In this document: piece by piece, positions 34,570 through 45,470 of the stretch
How the letters are laid out: the number at the start of each line of letters is the position of its first letter
Numbering within the stretch: the first letter of the stretch is position 1
NCBI GenBank assembly: GCA_930367215.1
Contig: OV884057.1
Location: forward strand, 199,877,621-199,941,620
Reading direction: 5' to 3'
Length of the DNA: 64,000 nt
DNA from: Pollenia angustigena
Taxonomy: Eukaryota; Arthropoda; Insecta; Diptera; Polleniidae
Translations under genes and position numbers: made by a program
The notes under the pieces: generated by a model
What the model saw: only the letters and a program-made list of their open reading frames with translations
Databases searched by the model: none
Told to the model about the DNA's origin: nothing

Positions 34570-34861
34570 TCCGTAAAATCAAATAAATATTCAGTTATTT
34601 TATTAAATTCAGTTATTTTCGTTTACTACACAAAAGAGCCGAATTTCTAAAAAATACCAGATAGACACCTGTCCGCTTGTTTTTCTTATAAGCGAGAGAG
34701 GAAGAATATTATTATTTACCTACCCTGTTACCAGTGATGTTAACCGTACGGTAATTGCCCTTTTTTACGGTAATTTTGAGCCATAAAAGGTAGCAAGGTA
34801 ATTTCATTTAAAATACGGTAATATCAAGATTTGGGTTTTTGATATTCATACACATACTTAC

Positions 34862-36164
34862 ATATCGTCCTAAAAGACGAAATAACCTATCTGCAGTTTT
34901 CAAAAGTTTACAGGAGAGGTAAAAAACGTTATAAAAAATGGAATTATTAACGATATTGAAACGAAAATTACACATTTTGATTAAAATGAAACCAGTGCCC
35001 ATGTTCTGTAACTCTCGCGTCGAGAAAGTTTTCGATTGAAATGTGTGAAATGAAACAAAAATGCCATAAATTGAAACAAACAGCTGTTTTTCTCGCTCAA
35101 CTGTGTCTGTAACTTTTTTGGCGAGTACAAGCTGTCACGTAAGGAAATTACTCGCCGATTTACAGAAAAAGTGTGTCTGTAACATTTTGGTGAGAAAAGT
35201 TCCCGCTTTGAACTGTCAAATAAACTCACGAATAAAAATGGGGCGAGAAAAAAATTTAACACTAAAAAACAATTAAAAATGCAAAGAATAATAATAATAA
35301 TATTAATAATATGTTCTTGGCACATTTTTCATTGTTTTATTATTTTGCTTTTAAAATTTTAATAAAATATACGAATGTCTTCAAAGCTCGTTTGCAAACA
35401 ACAAACATTAAAGTCGCTCTTTACACAATTTGGTATAGCTGACGGTTGTATTTTCGCCGCCGTCGTTGAAAAATGTTAAATTTTGGTCGCCGTCAACAAT
35501 ATGTGTTACTGGCGTTCCGAACGTCTGCAAATCACATCGGCTTCGAGTGCAACATTATGACATTTATAACGTAACGACGTAATCTCTTTTGATAGTTTTC
35601 GACATGAGTTACAGACACACATTTTTCTTACTTTTCGAGAAACGATGGAATATTTTGTTTCACATCTTTTCGATGCAAAAAGTTCTCACTAAAGTTACAG
35701 AACATGGGTACAGTATTATATATCGGTTGAGAAAATTTTGTTTTTCTAATCACAGCTTATGTTATGCCAATTAGGTTTTTTGGAATTGTAAAAATCTGAA
35801 ACCAAATAACCTATCTGCAGTACTAATTAGTATGAATAAATTAAAATTTCTTTACACATGAATATTATATACATTAAATAATTACAGTAGTAATTTCTTT
35901 TACTGGTTTAAGCAAAAACCAGTACTTAATGTTTGTTTAAATTCGATATGCAACAAAATTAAACTTTTATCGTGATTTTTGATGATTTATTTTTCTCTTT
36001 TTTGTGCGTAACGGTCCTCTAGGTACAAAAACTTTGTCATTTGTAATATTATATGTTCAAAATTTTGCACACATATGCGTTATGATATAGGGAATAAAAA
36101 TCCATAAAAAACTCAATTTTGAAATTTTTGCAGATAGGTTATTAGGTCTTTAAGATGACGATAT
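34862..36164. mobile_element. CGTC-ended element D, AT-rich 4-bp TSD
   Basis: CGTCCTAAAAGACGAAATAA at 34866 and the inverse of CGTCATCTTAAAGACC at 36160 are followed inward by the shared AATAACCTATCTGCA. ATAT flanks both sides (34862-34865, 36161-36164). An extra AATAACCTATCTGCAG lies internally at 35806. It sits inside the hAT element and contains another insertion at 34998-35708. Confidence 0.8.
34996..35711 (+). mobile_element. Dispersed ~700-bp inverted-repeat element, copy 2 (innermost)
   Basis: CCCATGTTCTGTAAC at 34998 and GTTACAGAACATGGG ending at 35708 are inverted ends. The body matches 21008-21690. Inside, TGTGTCTGTAAC and GTTACAGACACAC form a second inverted pair. No transposase. 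The duplication is unclear. Confidence 0.75.
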
Positions 36165-36890
36165 GAAGGCTTTATGATCTTAACTTTTGAGAGGTGATTT
36201 TCATGAATGTTATACAAAAAGTTAAGAATGTTATGTTTCTGCAAATGCTTAGGTTACAGTGATAAGTGTAAAATATGAAAAATTAAAAAACTCATTTTAC
36301 CTATATAATTAATTGTATTTTTAACTTTTTGGTTGTTTCAAAATCAACAATTGTTTAAGCATTTAAAATAGCCGTAATGTGATGCATTTAACTACATATA
36401 GTAATTATTAAAACTTTCCAGTAGAAGCAAAAATATTACATATTAATTTTGTATTAAAGGCATATGAAAAAGAACTTTAAAACCAATGGTTTCATCGTAA
36501 GAAGATGACAAAATAGCATTATATTTTACAGCGGGTAGATATGAATATTGCGTGTCAAAATTTTGGTTTAAAATGAATTTTAAAACAAAGATTTTCATGA
36601 AAATATTTCACAAAACATATCTAAAATTTGAATAAATTATAAAACCTTTGCGTACGGTAATTTCTTCTCAGAAAAGGTAATTTTTAGAGGGCCGTACGGT
36701 AATGAAAAAATAAAAGTTAACATCACTGCCTGTTACACACGTTTGTTCTAAAATAACTGCATATTTATTTGTTTTTACGGAATATGTAGTTAATTTTTTG
36801 ACAATTAATTTATATAAGATAGCTGAATATTCATTTGTTTTTACGGAATTCGCGGTTGAATTTTTGACAGTAAAAATTAAATGAACTTTT

Positions 36891-38609
36891 CGTTGCTTTA
36901 AATTACATTTTTATTTAATTTAACATAAAGAAGAATTTAACTCAATCAACGGACAATATTAACTGCAACTGAAAATCCGTATAAATATGCACTTAGTTTT
37001 TTGAATAACTGTTAGAATCAGTTAAAAATAAATTTGCTTAGAATTTTAAATGTTTATTTATTTAAAAATGACTGAACGGAATCTTTCTTAAAAAAAATAC
37101 AGTCCGTTACTGTAATAATATTGTGAGTGTTATAGCGGGTTTCCACTTTGGGCTCTCAATCAGCGTTACCGTTATGCGACTAAAGTCGCATTTTTGCCCC
37201 TTTTTTAATGCCTTGCCACTTTCTTTGGCCCTTTATTTTAAATCCCCTTTTGTATCATTTTGTATGTTTTTGTGCCCCTTTTTGAACTTCCAGCTTATAC
37301 ATGATTGTATGACCGCATAGAAGTGCATCCGCTAAACGGATTTTTTTTTTAAATTAGCAATAAGTGGTCCAATAGACTGAAAGTAGATACCTGGCAGTCC
37401 ATGTTGAACTTATTAATAAATTTACATAGATGCATATTTTCGAAGATTAGATACTTATATAACAACTAAAGAAACAGAATAGCACTGTAATGCATTAATA
37501 AAAATCTACCACTACTAACTTCTCCTAATAAGAAATATCAGAACTACATTTGGTCCACCTATCACTCATAATAAAGGCGCTATTGTGCCAAAGCCCTTAT
37601 TTTGGGAATAAAAACGTAGTTATAAGTCTATTACTAAGTCAATTAGTAACCGATTTGGTTAAATTAAAAATGGAATGACAAACTTATATAATAACGCACT
37701 TATATATTTCCAGCTGTGGTGATGGGTAAAATTATATGCAACAGTTCATACACGTTGACTTGCAAACAAGACGTGTGTTTTCACTGTGTATATATACATT
37801 CGAACATCTCTATAGTGAAGTTCTATAAAATGAAGCTTTTCATATAATGAACAAATTTCAAAAATTATTATAATTTGATCTCCTTACACGCAAAAAAATC
37901 ATAGGTAAAATTACCTAAAAATATGGTATAAAATTAACTAAGCGCAAAGGTAGCATGGCAGCACAAAAGGTTTTGTAGCCTAGCAGATTATTTTCCAGAA
38001 CTTTATTTCTTACAATCAATTAAACACTTAACGAAAAAGTCTTCAAACTTTTCCTTACAAGGATATTATTGAAGCAAATGTTAAATCGATAATCGAACTA
38101 AAATACCAGTTTTTATAAACAAAAGTAGAAAAAATGTAAGTTCTGTATAATATGGGGATTTTTTGGTCCCATGCAAATTCATTATAGTGAAGTTCAACTA
38201 TATACGGATGTGTCAAATGCTTAAAGGCCTTACTCCACAAAATAAAAAGTAGAGAAAATTAGTATTGTTTGAAAAATGGATTTTCAAAATTTAAAATGCT
38301 ACAAAAAGAAATTTGCCAAACACGCGAAGCTTAGTAATTCATATTTAAACAAAATTAGGTCATTATTTTGTAATGTATATTTTCCTTTTATCTGGCTGGT
38401 AGCATCTGAAACAATCAAATAAGATTAAAATCCTATACCAATTTTTCATATTTTTTAATGAAAAAAATGTAAACTATAAAAGAACAAAATCATTTTTAAA
38501 GAGTTCACAGCTAATTAGATAGTAATAAACCAAAATTGAGAAATTTTCGAAAAGTGGAGTTAGGCCTTTTATTTATACATAAGAAGAGGCTTATTATACC
38601 CTTCACCTC
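36891..38609. other. Spacer with CCCCTTTTT-rich repeat and fragments
   Basis: 37161-37285 carries CAGCGTTACCGTTATGCGAC followed by several GCCCCTTTTT-type words, resembling 40030-40137. 37570-37640 resembles the repeat at 9280 and 9640. No gene. Confidence 0.45.
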
Positions 38610-39044
38610 AGGTGGAAAAGGGTTTATATAAGTTTTTCATTCCGTTTGTAATTTCTACAATATTGATCTAAGGCCCTATAAAGTATATAAATTCTGGGTC
38701 CTTATGAGGAGAGAACTTGATTTAGCGATGTCCGTCCGTCCGTCTGTCCGTCTTACGTTTGATATGTGTTTTCCGGAGACTCCAGACATGATAGCGGCTA
38801 GGATGTTTCACATTTATGTCACATATAGTCCACCATTTCGTGCTATTGAAGTTCAGCAAGATCGCTCCACAAATGGCTGAGATATGACCAAAAAACCACG
38901 ACTGCCTCTAATTTTTTCCAAAAATCCATTGTTGTTGTTGTATTTTTATTGCTTTTTTCTATATATCTGGAGAACGGCAAGTGCCAAAGTTTCCAAATTA
39001 GGTGCAAACATGCCATATTTCATTTTAATAATATTCGATTAACG

Positions 39045-39118
39045 TTCCTTCATGGTTCAGTTGTCTAGGGGATGTGTTAAGTTAGAAACTGAGAGTTCCC
39101 TGGTTCGAATCTTGGTTT
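39045..39118 (+). other. tRNA-like segment (SINE head or tRNA pseudogene)
   Basis: TGGTTCAGTTGTCTAGGGG resembles an A box and GGTTCGAATCTTGG a B box, 45 bp apart, followed by T-rich DNA. Stem pairing is too poor for a functional tRNA. It could be a captured SINE head. Confidence 0.4.
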
Positions 39119-39271
39119 TTTCAAAAGAAAAAATTTTTTTTTTTAATAATTTTATTTTTTTTATGTTCTAAAAACGATTTAAAAAAAATATTTACCAGTT
39201 TTCGCTTTTTAAATTTTATTTATAATGAAGTTTTAAGTATTGTAAATATGTATGTATATGTAACAATTATT

Positions 39272-39894
39272 TACCCAGCCAGCAAAATAATCAGATATCT
39301 GAGAGAAACGTCGGCAAAAAAGTCGGAATCGTATACGAATTCTGTCAGATTTCTGACCCAATAACGTATGAAGTGGTTGACACGAATTCTGACAGACATG
39401 TCGTGGGAAATTTTGGTTTTTTGTCGGCATTTCTGAAAGATATCTAACAGAAATCTAATGGAAAAGGCATTGGAAGTTTTGATGTGTTAGCCGAGATTTT
39501 TTTGCTTTCGAAGTGATAGCGGAAAGAAATAGTTTTATTGCAAAATATGTACATAATTATAAATTTTACACGTACGTACCTTTTTTATGCTTTTTATCTT
39601 GAACAAATAAAATAAAATTAAAATTATTTCTAACTGAATGACAATTGTCATTATTTAAAAAAAAAAATAATAAGTTTCTTTAGACAAATCTGAATGAATT
39701 CCGTCGGAATTCTATTGGACATATCTGTATATAAATTTCCCCTGATATATCCATGCGAAATCGGCCAGACAGTAAGAATATTCAATGTCTGACAGAAATC
39801 TGAACGAAATCTCTAAGAATTAAATCAGACATTTGCACGAAATGTCTGATTTCGACAATGTCGAAGTATTTTGCTGGCTGGGTAGTTTTTGTCT
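39272..39894. mobile_element. MITE with CCCAGCCAGCAAAATA ends, TA duplication
   Basis: CCCAGCCAGCAAAATA at 39274 is mirrored by TATTTTGCTGGCTGGG ending at 39892, flanked by TA on both sides. The body is full of TCTGACAGA/ATTCTGTCAGA-like words in both orientations. It is inserted in H1. Confidence 0.75.
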
Positions 39895-40559
39895 AGTTGC
39901 TCTGTATTCTGCTCGCACAATGGTGAAGGGTATATAAGATTCGGCACAGCCGAATATAGCACTCTTACTTGTTTTTTGTAACGTTTATGTTTTCAGTGAA
40001 AATAACTTAATATAAATGAAAATGGTCTTATTTTTAAAGTTGCCCCTTTTTTTCTCAAAATTCCCCTTTTTGTGCCACTTTTATTTTGAAAATCCCCTTC
40101 TTGTGCCCCTTTTTGAAAATTTTGAACGGTAACTCTACGGTAACGGTATCTCTCAGGCTACATAGTTTATCAGAGAGAGGGCTTTATCATTAATGAAAAT
40201 AACTTTGATTTAATTCGAGCACTCTCTTTAATCCAACTTTGCTGACCTACACATCACTTACCTAAATTACAGTAAACGTTTTTATTTTAGATTAACATTT
40301 CAAAGATTATGGCCACCTTTTTTAAGTTATGGCACTATTTTAACGTTTTCCTTGTAAGTTTTTTGAAATAATTTCTTTTCATTCATTTTAAAGCAACGCT
40401 ATTCAACATGTCTTTTGTTTTGTTTCTTCTTTATTCTTACCGCTCTAGAGTTTACAAACTGTTATAATGGGTTACTTATTAAGAGGTATTTTCTTTTAAA
40501 ATAATATTTTATTACGTTATCGCGAAGCTTTAATTGGCCGCTAATCCCCGTCTTAAAAC

Positions 40560-40790
40560 GTATACTTAGTAACAACAATAATATGTTTACCAATAATAAT
40601 AGCATGGTTGTTTTTTAACCATAAAAGAGAAATTTAATATTGTTGTTAACTTCAAACCATTGAATTATTATTGGTTAACAAAGTTATGTTATAATTAACT
40701 ATTACATGTTCGAAGGCAACCACAATATGGTTGCGGTTTCTTGAGGGCGTTATAAGTTAATCATAATGTGGTTGACGGTGAAAATAATTT
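40560..40790. repeat. Dispersed repeat with hairpins, copy 1
   Basis: GGCAACCACAATATGGTTGC (40717) and neighbouring GAACATGTAATAGTTA (inverse) recur inverted at 59815-59850 (CCACAACCATATTATGG, CCGAACATGTTATGGTTA). Several ACCAATAATAAT/ATTATTATTGGT words form inverted pairs. Probably a MITE; ends not fixed. Confidence 0.45.
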
Positions 40791-40923
40791 GCATGAAGTA
40801 AACATAATATTTTTAAAACTATTTCGTTAAAAATAGTTTAGTTGGAGGTGATCGACCATATAGAAAAATGTTTTTTCTCTGCGTTCATAGGACCTACACA
40901 AGACAAGCTAAAAAAAAACTTTT

Positions 40924-42008
40924 TATACCCACCACCACAATTACTTGTAAAGAGGGATATTAAGTTTGTCATTCCGTGTGAAACTTTTTTATTATTCATC
41001 TCAGACCCCATAAAGTACATATATATATTCTGGGTCCTTGAGTAATTCTAAGTCGATTTAGCCATGTCCGTCTCTTTGTCCGTCTGTTGAAAACACGCTC
41101 ACTTTCGAACAGCTCAAAAGAAATGAACAAACTTGGTGCCAAATTGCTTGTAGTTATCCTAAGCAGTTTGGGATTGAAATCCAGCAAAATTGGTTCAATA
41201 GGACCAGAGCTATGAATCAAAATGTGGAACCACCACCTAAAAAAATTGATAATTTTGTTACAAAAAATAACATAAATGCTGGAACAAGGCACGGAATGTG
41301 ATAAGATTTTGCAAAAACTTGTTTTATTTGACTGGAAATCACGCTATTAAATTTCGTGAAGATCCGTCCATAATTTACCCTAAGCCCCATATAAACACTA
41401 CTCTCGGAAAACAGTTTAGTACGCCTTAAACCGTAAAAAATAACGCTAGCGTAACAAAATTTGGTACGTCACAGTTTTTTAGGACAAGAAATAACACTTT
41501 TAGATTTCGTGACGATCGCTCCATAATTTACCTTAGGCCCCATATAAACCCTACTACCGGAAAACAGTTTAGTACGCCTTAAACCGTAAAAAATAATGCA
41601 ATCATAACAAATTTTGGCTCGTCACAGTTTTATAGGACTATAAATGATACTGTGATATTTCGTGAAGATCGGTACATAATTTACCCTAGGCCCCATAGAA
41701 ACCCTACTCCCGGAAACCGGTTTAGTACACGTAAAACCATAATTAATAATGCTATCATAACAGAAATTGGTACGTCACAGTTTTAAAGGATTAGAAATAA
41801 CACTGTGAAATTTCATGATGATCGGTCCATAATTTACCCTAGGCCCCTACTACCGGAAAACAGTTTAGTCGCCTAAAACCATTATTAATAACAAATCGTC
41901 ACAGTTTAAGATAGTAATAACATCATACAGATATTGCTCCTTAAACATTCGAACTGTCGGTGGAGGGTATCAAAGATTCGGCACAGCCGAATATAGCGCT
42001 CTAACTTG
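40924..42008 (+). mobile_element. Mini-me/Helentron-like element H2
   Basis: Runs from TATACCCACCACC to GGTGGAGGGTATCAAAGATT, then CGGCACAGCCGAATATAGCG and CTCTAACTTG. It has a GTCY-like run (41066-41085) and a 153-bp tandem array (41340-41905). A 98-codon minus-strand frame (40996-41292) is conserved in element H4 at 53 kb, but lies over the GTCY run and shows no domain, so I do not call it a gene. Confidence 0.8.
41340..41905 (+). repeat. Tandem array, 153-bp unit, ~3.7 copies
   Basis: TAATTTACC marks units at 41371, 41524, 41677 and 41830, spaced exactly 153 bp. Each unit also has ATATAAACCCTACT, GGAAAACAGTTTAGTACGCC and GTACGTCACAGTTTT. The same array lies inverted in H4 (52640-53080). 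Central arrays of this size are known in Drosophila DINE-TR elements. Confidence 0.9.
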
Positions 42009-42009
42009 T

Positions 42010-42821
42010 TTGCTTTTAAGTCTCTCTTTACTTAAGGTTTTATTAGTATCGATTATCGAAAAAATTGGTCAAATAGATGCAATTGCCCAATTACTTCACC
42101 TAAATACGTTTTATAGAAAATAAGTAAAAATTTCAAAAAACTTAACAAAATAATATGGACGATTTTTTTTTTTAATTATATGACGTTGACGCTTTTTAGT
42201 ATTTGTATAGAAGAACACAACCCTTAATACCGTTCGTAACTATTTTCAAGAAATTTTGGTATGTGGGCGATTCTATTCTGACGGGTGCAACATTTAGACG
42301 CTTTAAACGTATTTTACTAATAGAAAGAAACACATTTGCAATTAAGTTATTTCTAGAAGGGGTAACATTTTTTTATATACTATTGTTATCTATTTACAAG
42401 AATTTATGTGAAACGATCAAATATCCACGAGAGAGCTTTAAAGTGCATGACGGGTGCAACCAAATCGGCCCACTACAAAACTCTGTTAATTTTTAAACTT
42501 TTATTATATTATTCTTTTTTATTGTGAAATATGAGATATCAGACGATGATTATGAAATCAAACATCGTAGAGAAATATAATCCAATAATAAGAAATTTGC
42601 TCTTTAAGCCATGACGGGTGCAACATGCAATGAATTTTCTGTTCGCGCCAAATCTATGAATCTTAATGATTCGAAGTGCACAACATATTTATATTTAAGC
42701 TTACGTCTAAAAAAATTATATTATTATAAAATATAGATATTTTACTTTAAATTGGCATCAAAAAAGTGTCAAATAGTGTGATTTGAAAGTTTAAGTTAAA
42801 AGTTGTCTAGAATAAAAATGC
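42010..42821. other. Spacer with three spaced GACGGGTGCAAC words
   Basis: ATGACGGGTGCAAC-type words at 42280, 42449 and 42613 are 169 and 164 bp apart, suggesting a highly diverged tandem repeat. A 97-codon frame spans two of them and is not recognised. Confidence 0.4.
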
Positions 42822-43316
42822 CCATGTGTATTTGGTTTTTATAAAAAATTTTTGGTTTTTCTTACCAGCCAAAAGGGCGCTAAGCACAACAGAAACGAAC
42901 GAACATTAATAAGCTGAACCGAACACAATGAAGTTTTGGGTTTTTTAGAATAAACCGAGTGGAATTAAATGCTCTCCTCTTTTTGTTGAGTTGGATAAGA
43001 GCAGTATTATGTTTGTGTTCGAAAGACGACAGAAAGGGAAACGTTATTTTTTTTAATAATTTTCTACACAAACACTATTAGCGTTTGTGCTTTCCGCAAA
43101 TCTACCGAACCGAACACTAAAGGTCGTTATACTCGCCGACAAAGTCTTACGTATTTAATGAAAATGCAACCCTGTCATGATAAGTTGTTATTGTTTTTTG
43201 AAAATTTATAAACAATAATTAGATCAGGGAAGCATTTTCATAAAATACGTAAGACTTTGTGTAATAGTGTATAACGGCCTTAAGCAGCGATATTTAGTGT
43301 TTATTTTCGAACACTG
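42822..43316 (-). mobile_element. hAT-like MITE family copy (inverted, truncated, interrupted)
   Basis: The reverse complement matches 1268-1580. It shares the AACACTAAATATCGCT end, CTACCGAACCGAACACTAA, and ACCAAAAATTTTTTA near the inner border. The rest of the element (equivalent of 1590-1912) is missing. A 160-bp MITE interrupts it at 43121-43280. Confidence 0.7.
43118..43283. mobile_element. 160-bp Harbinger-like MITE nested in hAT-like copy
   Basis: AGGTCGTTATACTCG at 43121 and GTATAACGGCCT ending at 43280 are inverted ends. The arms continue with ACAAAGTCTTACGTATTT and ATGAAAATGC on both sides. TAA flanks both ends (43118-43120, 43281-43283). The uninterrupted sequence is seen at 1290-1305. 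The TAA duplication and GGnCGTTATAC end fit PIF/Harbinger. Confidence 0.85.
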
Positions 43317-43336
43317 CTCACAACATTATATGACGT

Positions 43337-43966
43337 TTATTTTCCCCGCTTGTCATTTTTAAAGCGTTCTCTTTTTCTCTCTCTTTTTCTCACTCTTCTG
43401 TGCTCCCTTTTGGCCCAAATAACACCAAAAATTTCACGCAGCATGTCCATAGTTTGCCTAGCAGTATGCGCAGTGGCTTCATCTTGTTTAAACCACAAAT
43501 TAGGATGTTGTTCCCCCATTGGTCGCAAAAAGTTGTCGATCATTGTTCTGTAAGAAGCCCCGGAGACCGTTTCTGGCGTTTCATCCTCATTCTTAAAGAA
43601 ATATCGGCCGATTACTTTTCTGGCCATAACACCGCACCAAACAGTGTATCTGATTAGGTGTGACTGATGCTGATGTATTGCCCTTGGTTTTTCGGTGCCC
43701 CACAACCTACAGTTTTGTTTAATCACATAACCACTTAAATGGAAATAAGCTTCATCCGTCATCAATAGATAATTTAAAAAATCATTGTTGAGAAGAATAA
43801 TAAAAATAGATCATTTTAATGCGTTGTTGTTGACGGTACGTATTCATTTTAAATTTCCAAGAGTTCAGTTAAAATCTGCAAAAAGAAAAAATAAGTTATG
43901 TTAAAAAATAAAAAAGTAATTTGTGTTTCACATCAGCTGGTCTTATTTGGTCCACCCTGTACATAA
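43337..43966 (-). pseudogene. Mariner-family transposase, deletion derivative
   Basis: The minus strand has a short N-terminal start MNTYRQQQRIKM near 43850. After an internal deletion it gives MTDEAYFHLSGYVIKQNCR, WCGVMARKVIGRYFF, SYRTMIDNFLRPM, LWFKQDEATAHTARQT and DMLREIFG. It then runs into an arginine/lysine-rich, purine-biased sequence (43340-43420) that is not transposase. The first two catalytic aspartates are present. The third block is lost. The right terminus carries GTCTTATTTGGTCCACCCTG (43939-43961), a mariner-like end. No left end was found. Confidence 0.85.
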
Positions 43967-45178
43967 TAAATTTTTTTTAATTTATTTTTGTTGTATTTCA
44001 ACGAAAATTGCGTTATGGTTTTTTAGCTGTCAAGTGTTAGTTTTATTTTCTTTTCATTTTTTTCTTACTTTTTATTTTTTTTTTTTTGTTGCTGTTAAAA
44101 ATGTTGAATTAAATTCTGTTCTTTGTTAGTTTTTAACACAACTAGAGTTCTTCATAAGTATGGTTAGTTTCCATTTTATATTTGAATACCCTCCACCTCT
44201 TATGATGAATGAGGGTAAACTATGTTTGTTATTCCGTTTGAAACTTTTTTCAATATTCATCTAAGACCCCATAAAGTATATATGTATGTATGTATATGGG
44301 CTCTTGATTCATTCTAAGTCGATTTAGGCATGCCCATCTGCCTGTCGAACAACTTAAAAGAAAAGAATACGATTGGCGTCAAATTGCTTCTAGTTCTCTA
44401 AAGCAGTTTGGGATTAAAATCCAGCATTAGGGAAAAAGTTATGAACCCAAATTGATATTTTTGATACAAGAACCTACATAAATTGGTGCCAGAACGCTCC
44501 GATGCTTATTATATATTTTCAACACATTTGTTTAATATAACTGGAATTCCTACCACTAAATTTTCTTAATATCGCTGCATTATTTACCAAAATCCATATA
44601 AGGCTCACTAGCGGAAAACACTTTAGTGCAGCAGTAATATAAAGTTCGTCATAGTACCATAAGCTTAGCGACCACTCTGCCAAATTTGGCGAAGATCGCT
44701 CTATATTTTACCAAAGACCCCATATAAAGCCCACTCTGGGAAATCATTAAAATACGACTAAAACTGTAACAAATACTAATATTGTGTTAAAGGTGATCTT
44801 ATTAAGCCTTTTATGGCTAAACGTTATGCCATGAAATTTTGTGATAATCGGACCTCAATTTACAATATGTCTCAAATGAAGCGGTCTTCCGAAAAGCAAT
44901 ATAAGTACACATAAAGAAAAAACTCATGAAAAATTTAAGTTTTTTCTGCTTAATTTTAGTACGAGATGTACTTAAAAATTTAAGTACGAATAACACTAAA
45001 AAGTACTTAAAACAATATGAAATGGGATGACTTTCGAAGGTCAATATGCATACACGTGTGTATGTAAAAGTTTTTTGTAGAAACATCAACAACATTCCAA
45101 AGAATGTAAAAAACGATATGCTTGTTTTGTGTAGAAACAACAACAACAACAACACTACAAGGTGAAATGTATTGATTT

Positions 45179-45194
45179 GGGGGGGGGGGGGGGG
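45179..45194 (+). repeat. Homopolymer G16
   Basis: Sixteen consecutive G in a window that is otherwise extremely A/T-rich. It sits just ahead of the GAGATAAAGCC repeat. Length may be unstable or a sequencing artefact. Confidence 0.8.
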
Positions 45195-45470
45195 TGCTTT
45201 AAAACCATGTGAGATAAGGCCATGATGCTTAAGTGAATGGGAGATAAAGCCATAATGGCCTTATTGCCCAATCATTGAGAGGTAAGGTCATATTTAAAAT
45301 TTTTTTAAATGAGAGATATAGCCATATTTTTCGCAAATGAGAGATAAAGCCATATTTTTGCAGAACATTATTATGCATGGCGTAAAGGGGGGTTTAATAC
45401 CATGGTAGATAAGGCCATGATGGCTTTATCTCTCATTCAATAGGGAGAAAAAGCCTTTTTTGTTTTTGTT
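45195..45470. repeat. Degenerate minisatellite, GAGATAAAGCCAT core
   Basis: At least six spaced units resembling GAGATAAAGCCATA/GATAAGGCCATG occur from 45208 to 45412. One is inverted (TGGCTTTATCTCTC, 45420). Unit spacing is irregular (about 35-60 bp). The outermost units form an inverted pair. Confidence 0.6.

Larger units (their letters stand above)
34724..36736. mobile_element. hAT-type element, perfect 8-bp TSD, host of two more insertions
   Basis: CAGTGATGTTAACCGTACGG at 34732 and the inverted end AGTTAACATCACTG at 36728 are flanked by CCTGTTAC at 34724-34731 and 36729-36736. ACGGTAAT is repeated near both ends. The span is 1,997 bp, of which 1,295 bp belong to a later CGTC-ended insertion. 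No transposase. Confidence 0.9.
34275..36890. mobile_element. Outer element of a four-layer nest (36-bp perfect inverted ends)
   Basis: 34275-34310 and 36855-36890 are perfect inverted repeats over 36 bp (starting AAAAGTTCATTTAATTTTTA). Inside each arm, TTCCGTAAAA.CAAAT.AATATTCAG follows. Removing the later insertions (34318-34562 and 34732-36728) leaves a few hundred bp. No target duplication was confirmed. Confidence 0.7.
38610..39971 (+). mobile_element. Mini-me/Helentron-like element H1
   Basis: Starts TATACCCTTCACC and ends GGTGAAGGGTATATAAGATT then CGGCACAGCCGAATATAGCA and CTCTTACTTG. The run GTCCGTCCGTCTGTCCGTC (38729-38752) is the GTCY proto-microsatellite known from dipteran mini-me elements. 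The hairpin TTCGGCACAGCCGAA lies 20-25 bp from the 3' end. It contains a tRNA-like segment (39045-39118) and a nested MITE (39274-39892). No protein coding. Confidence 0.75.
37161..40137. repeat. Possible large element with ACCGTTA ends around a Helentron-like insert
   Basis: CAGCGTTACCGTTA at 37161 and the inverse TAGAGTTACCGTT at the right (40124-40137), each with neighbouring GCCCCTTTTTGAA words, could be the ends of one hAT-like element later split by the 38.6-40.0 kb insertion. No matching duplication was found, so support is weak. Confidence 0.3.

Noticed and set aside
39045..39118. Functional tRNA gene
   Set aside because: A and B box-like words are present, but acceptor and anticodon stems do not pair convincingly, and it lies inside a repeat element.
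44817..45155. 112-codon minus-strand frame
   Set aside because: Lies within a Helentron-like element, with a (CAA)n tract at one end and low-complexity residues.
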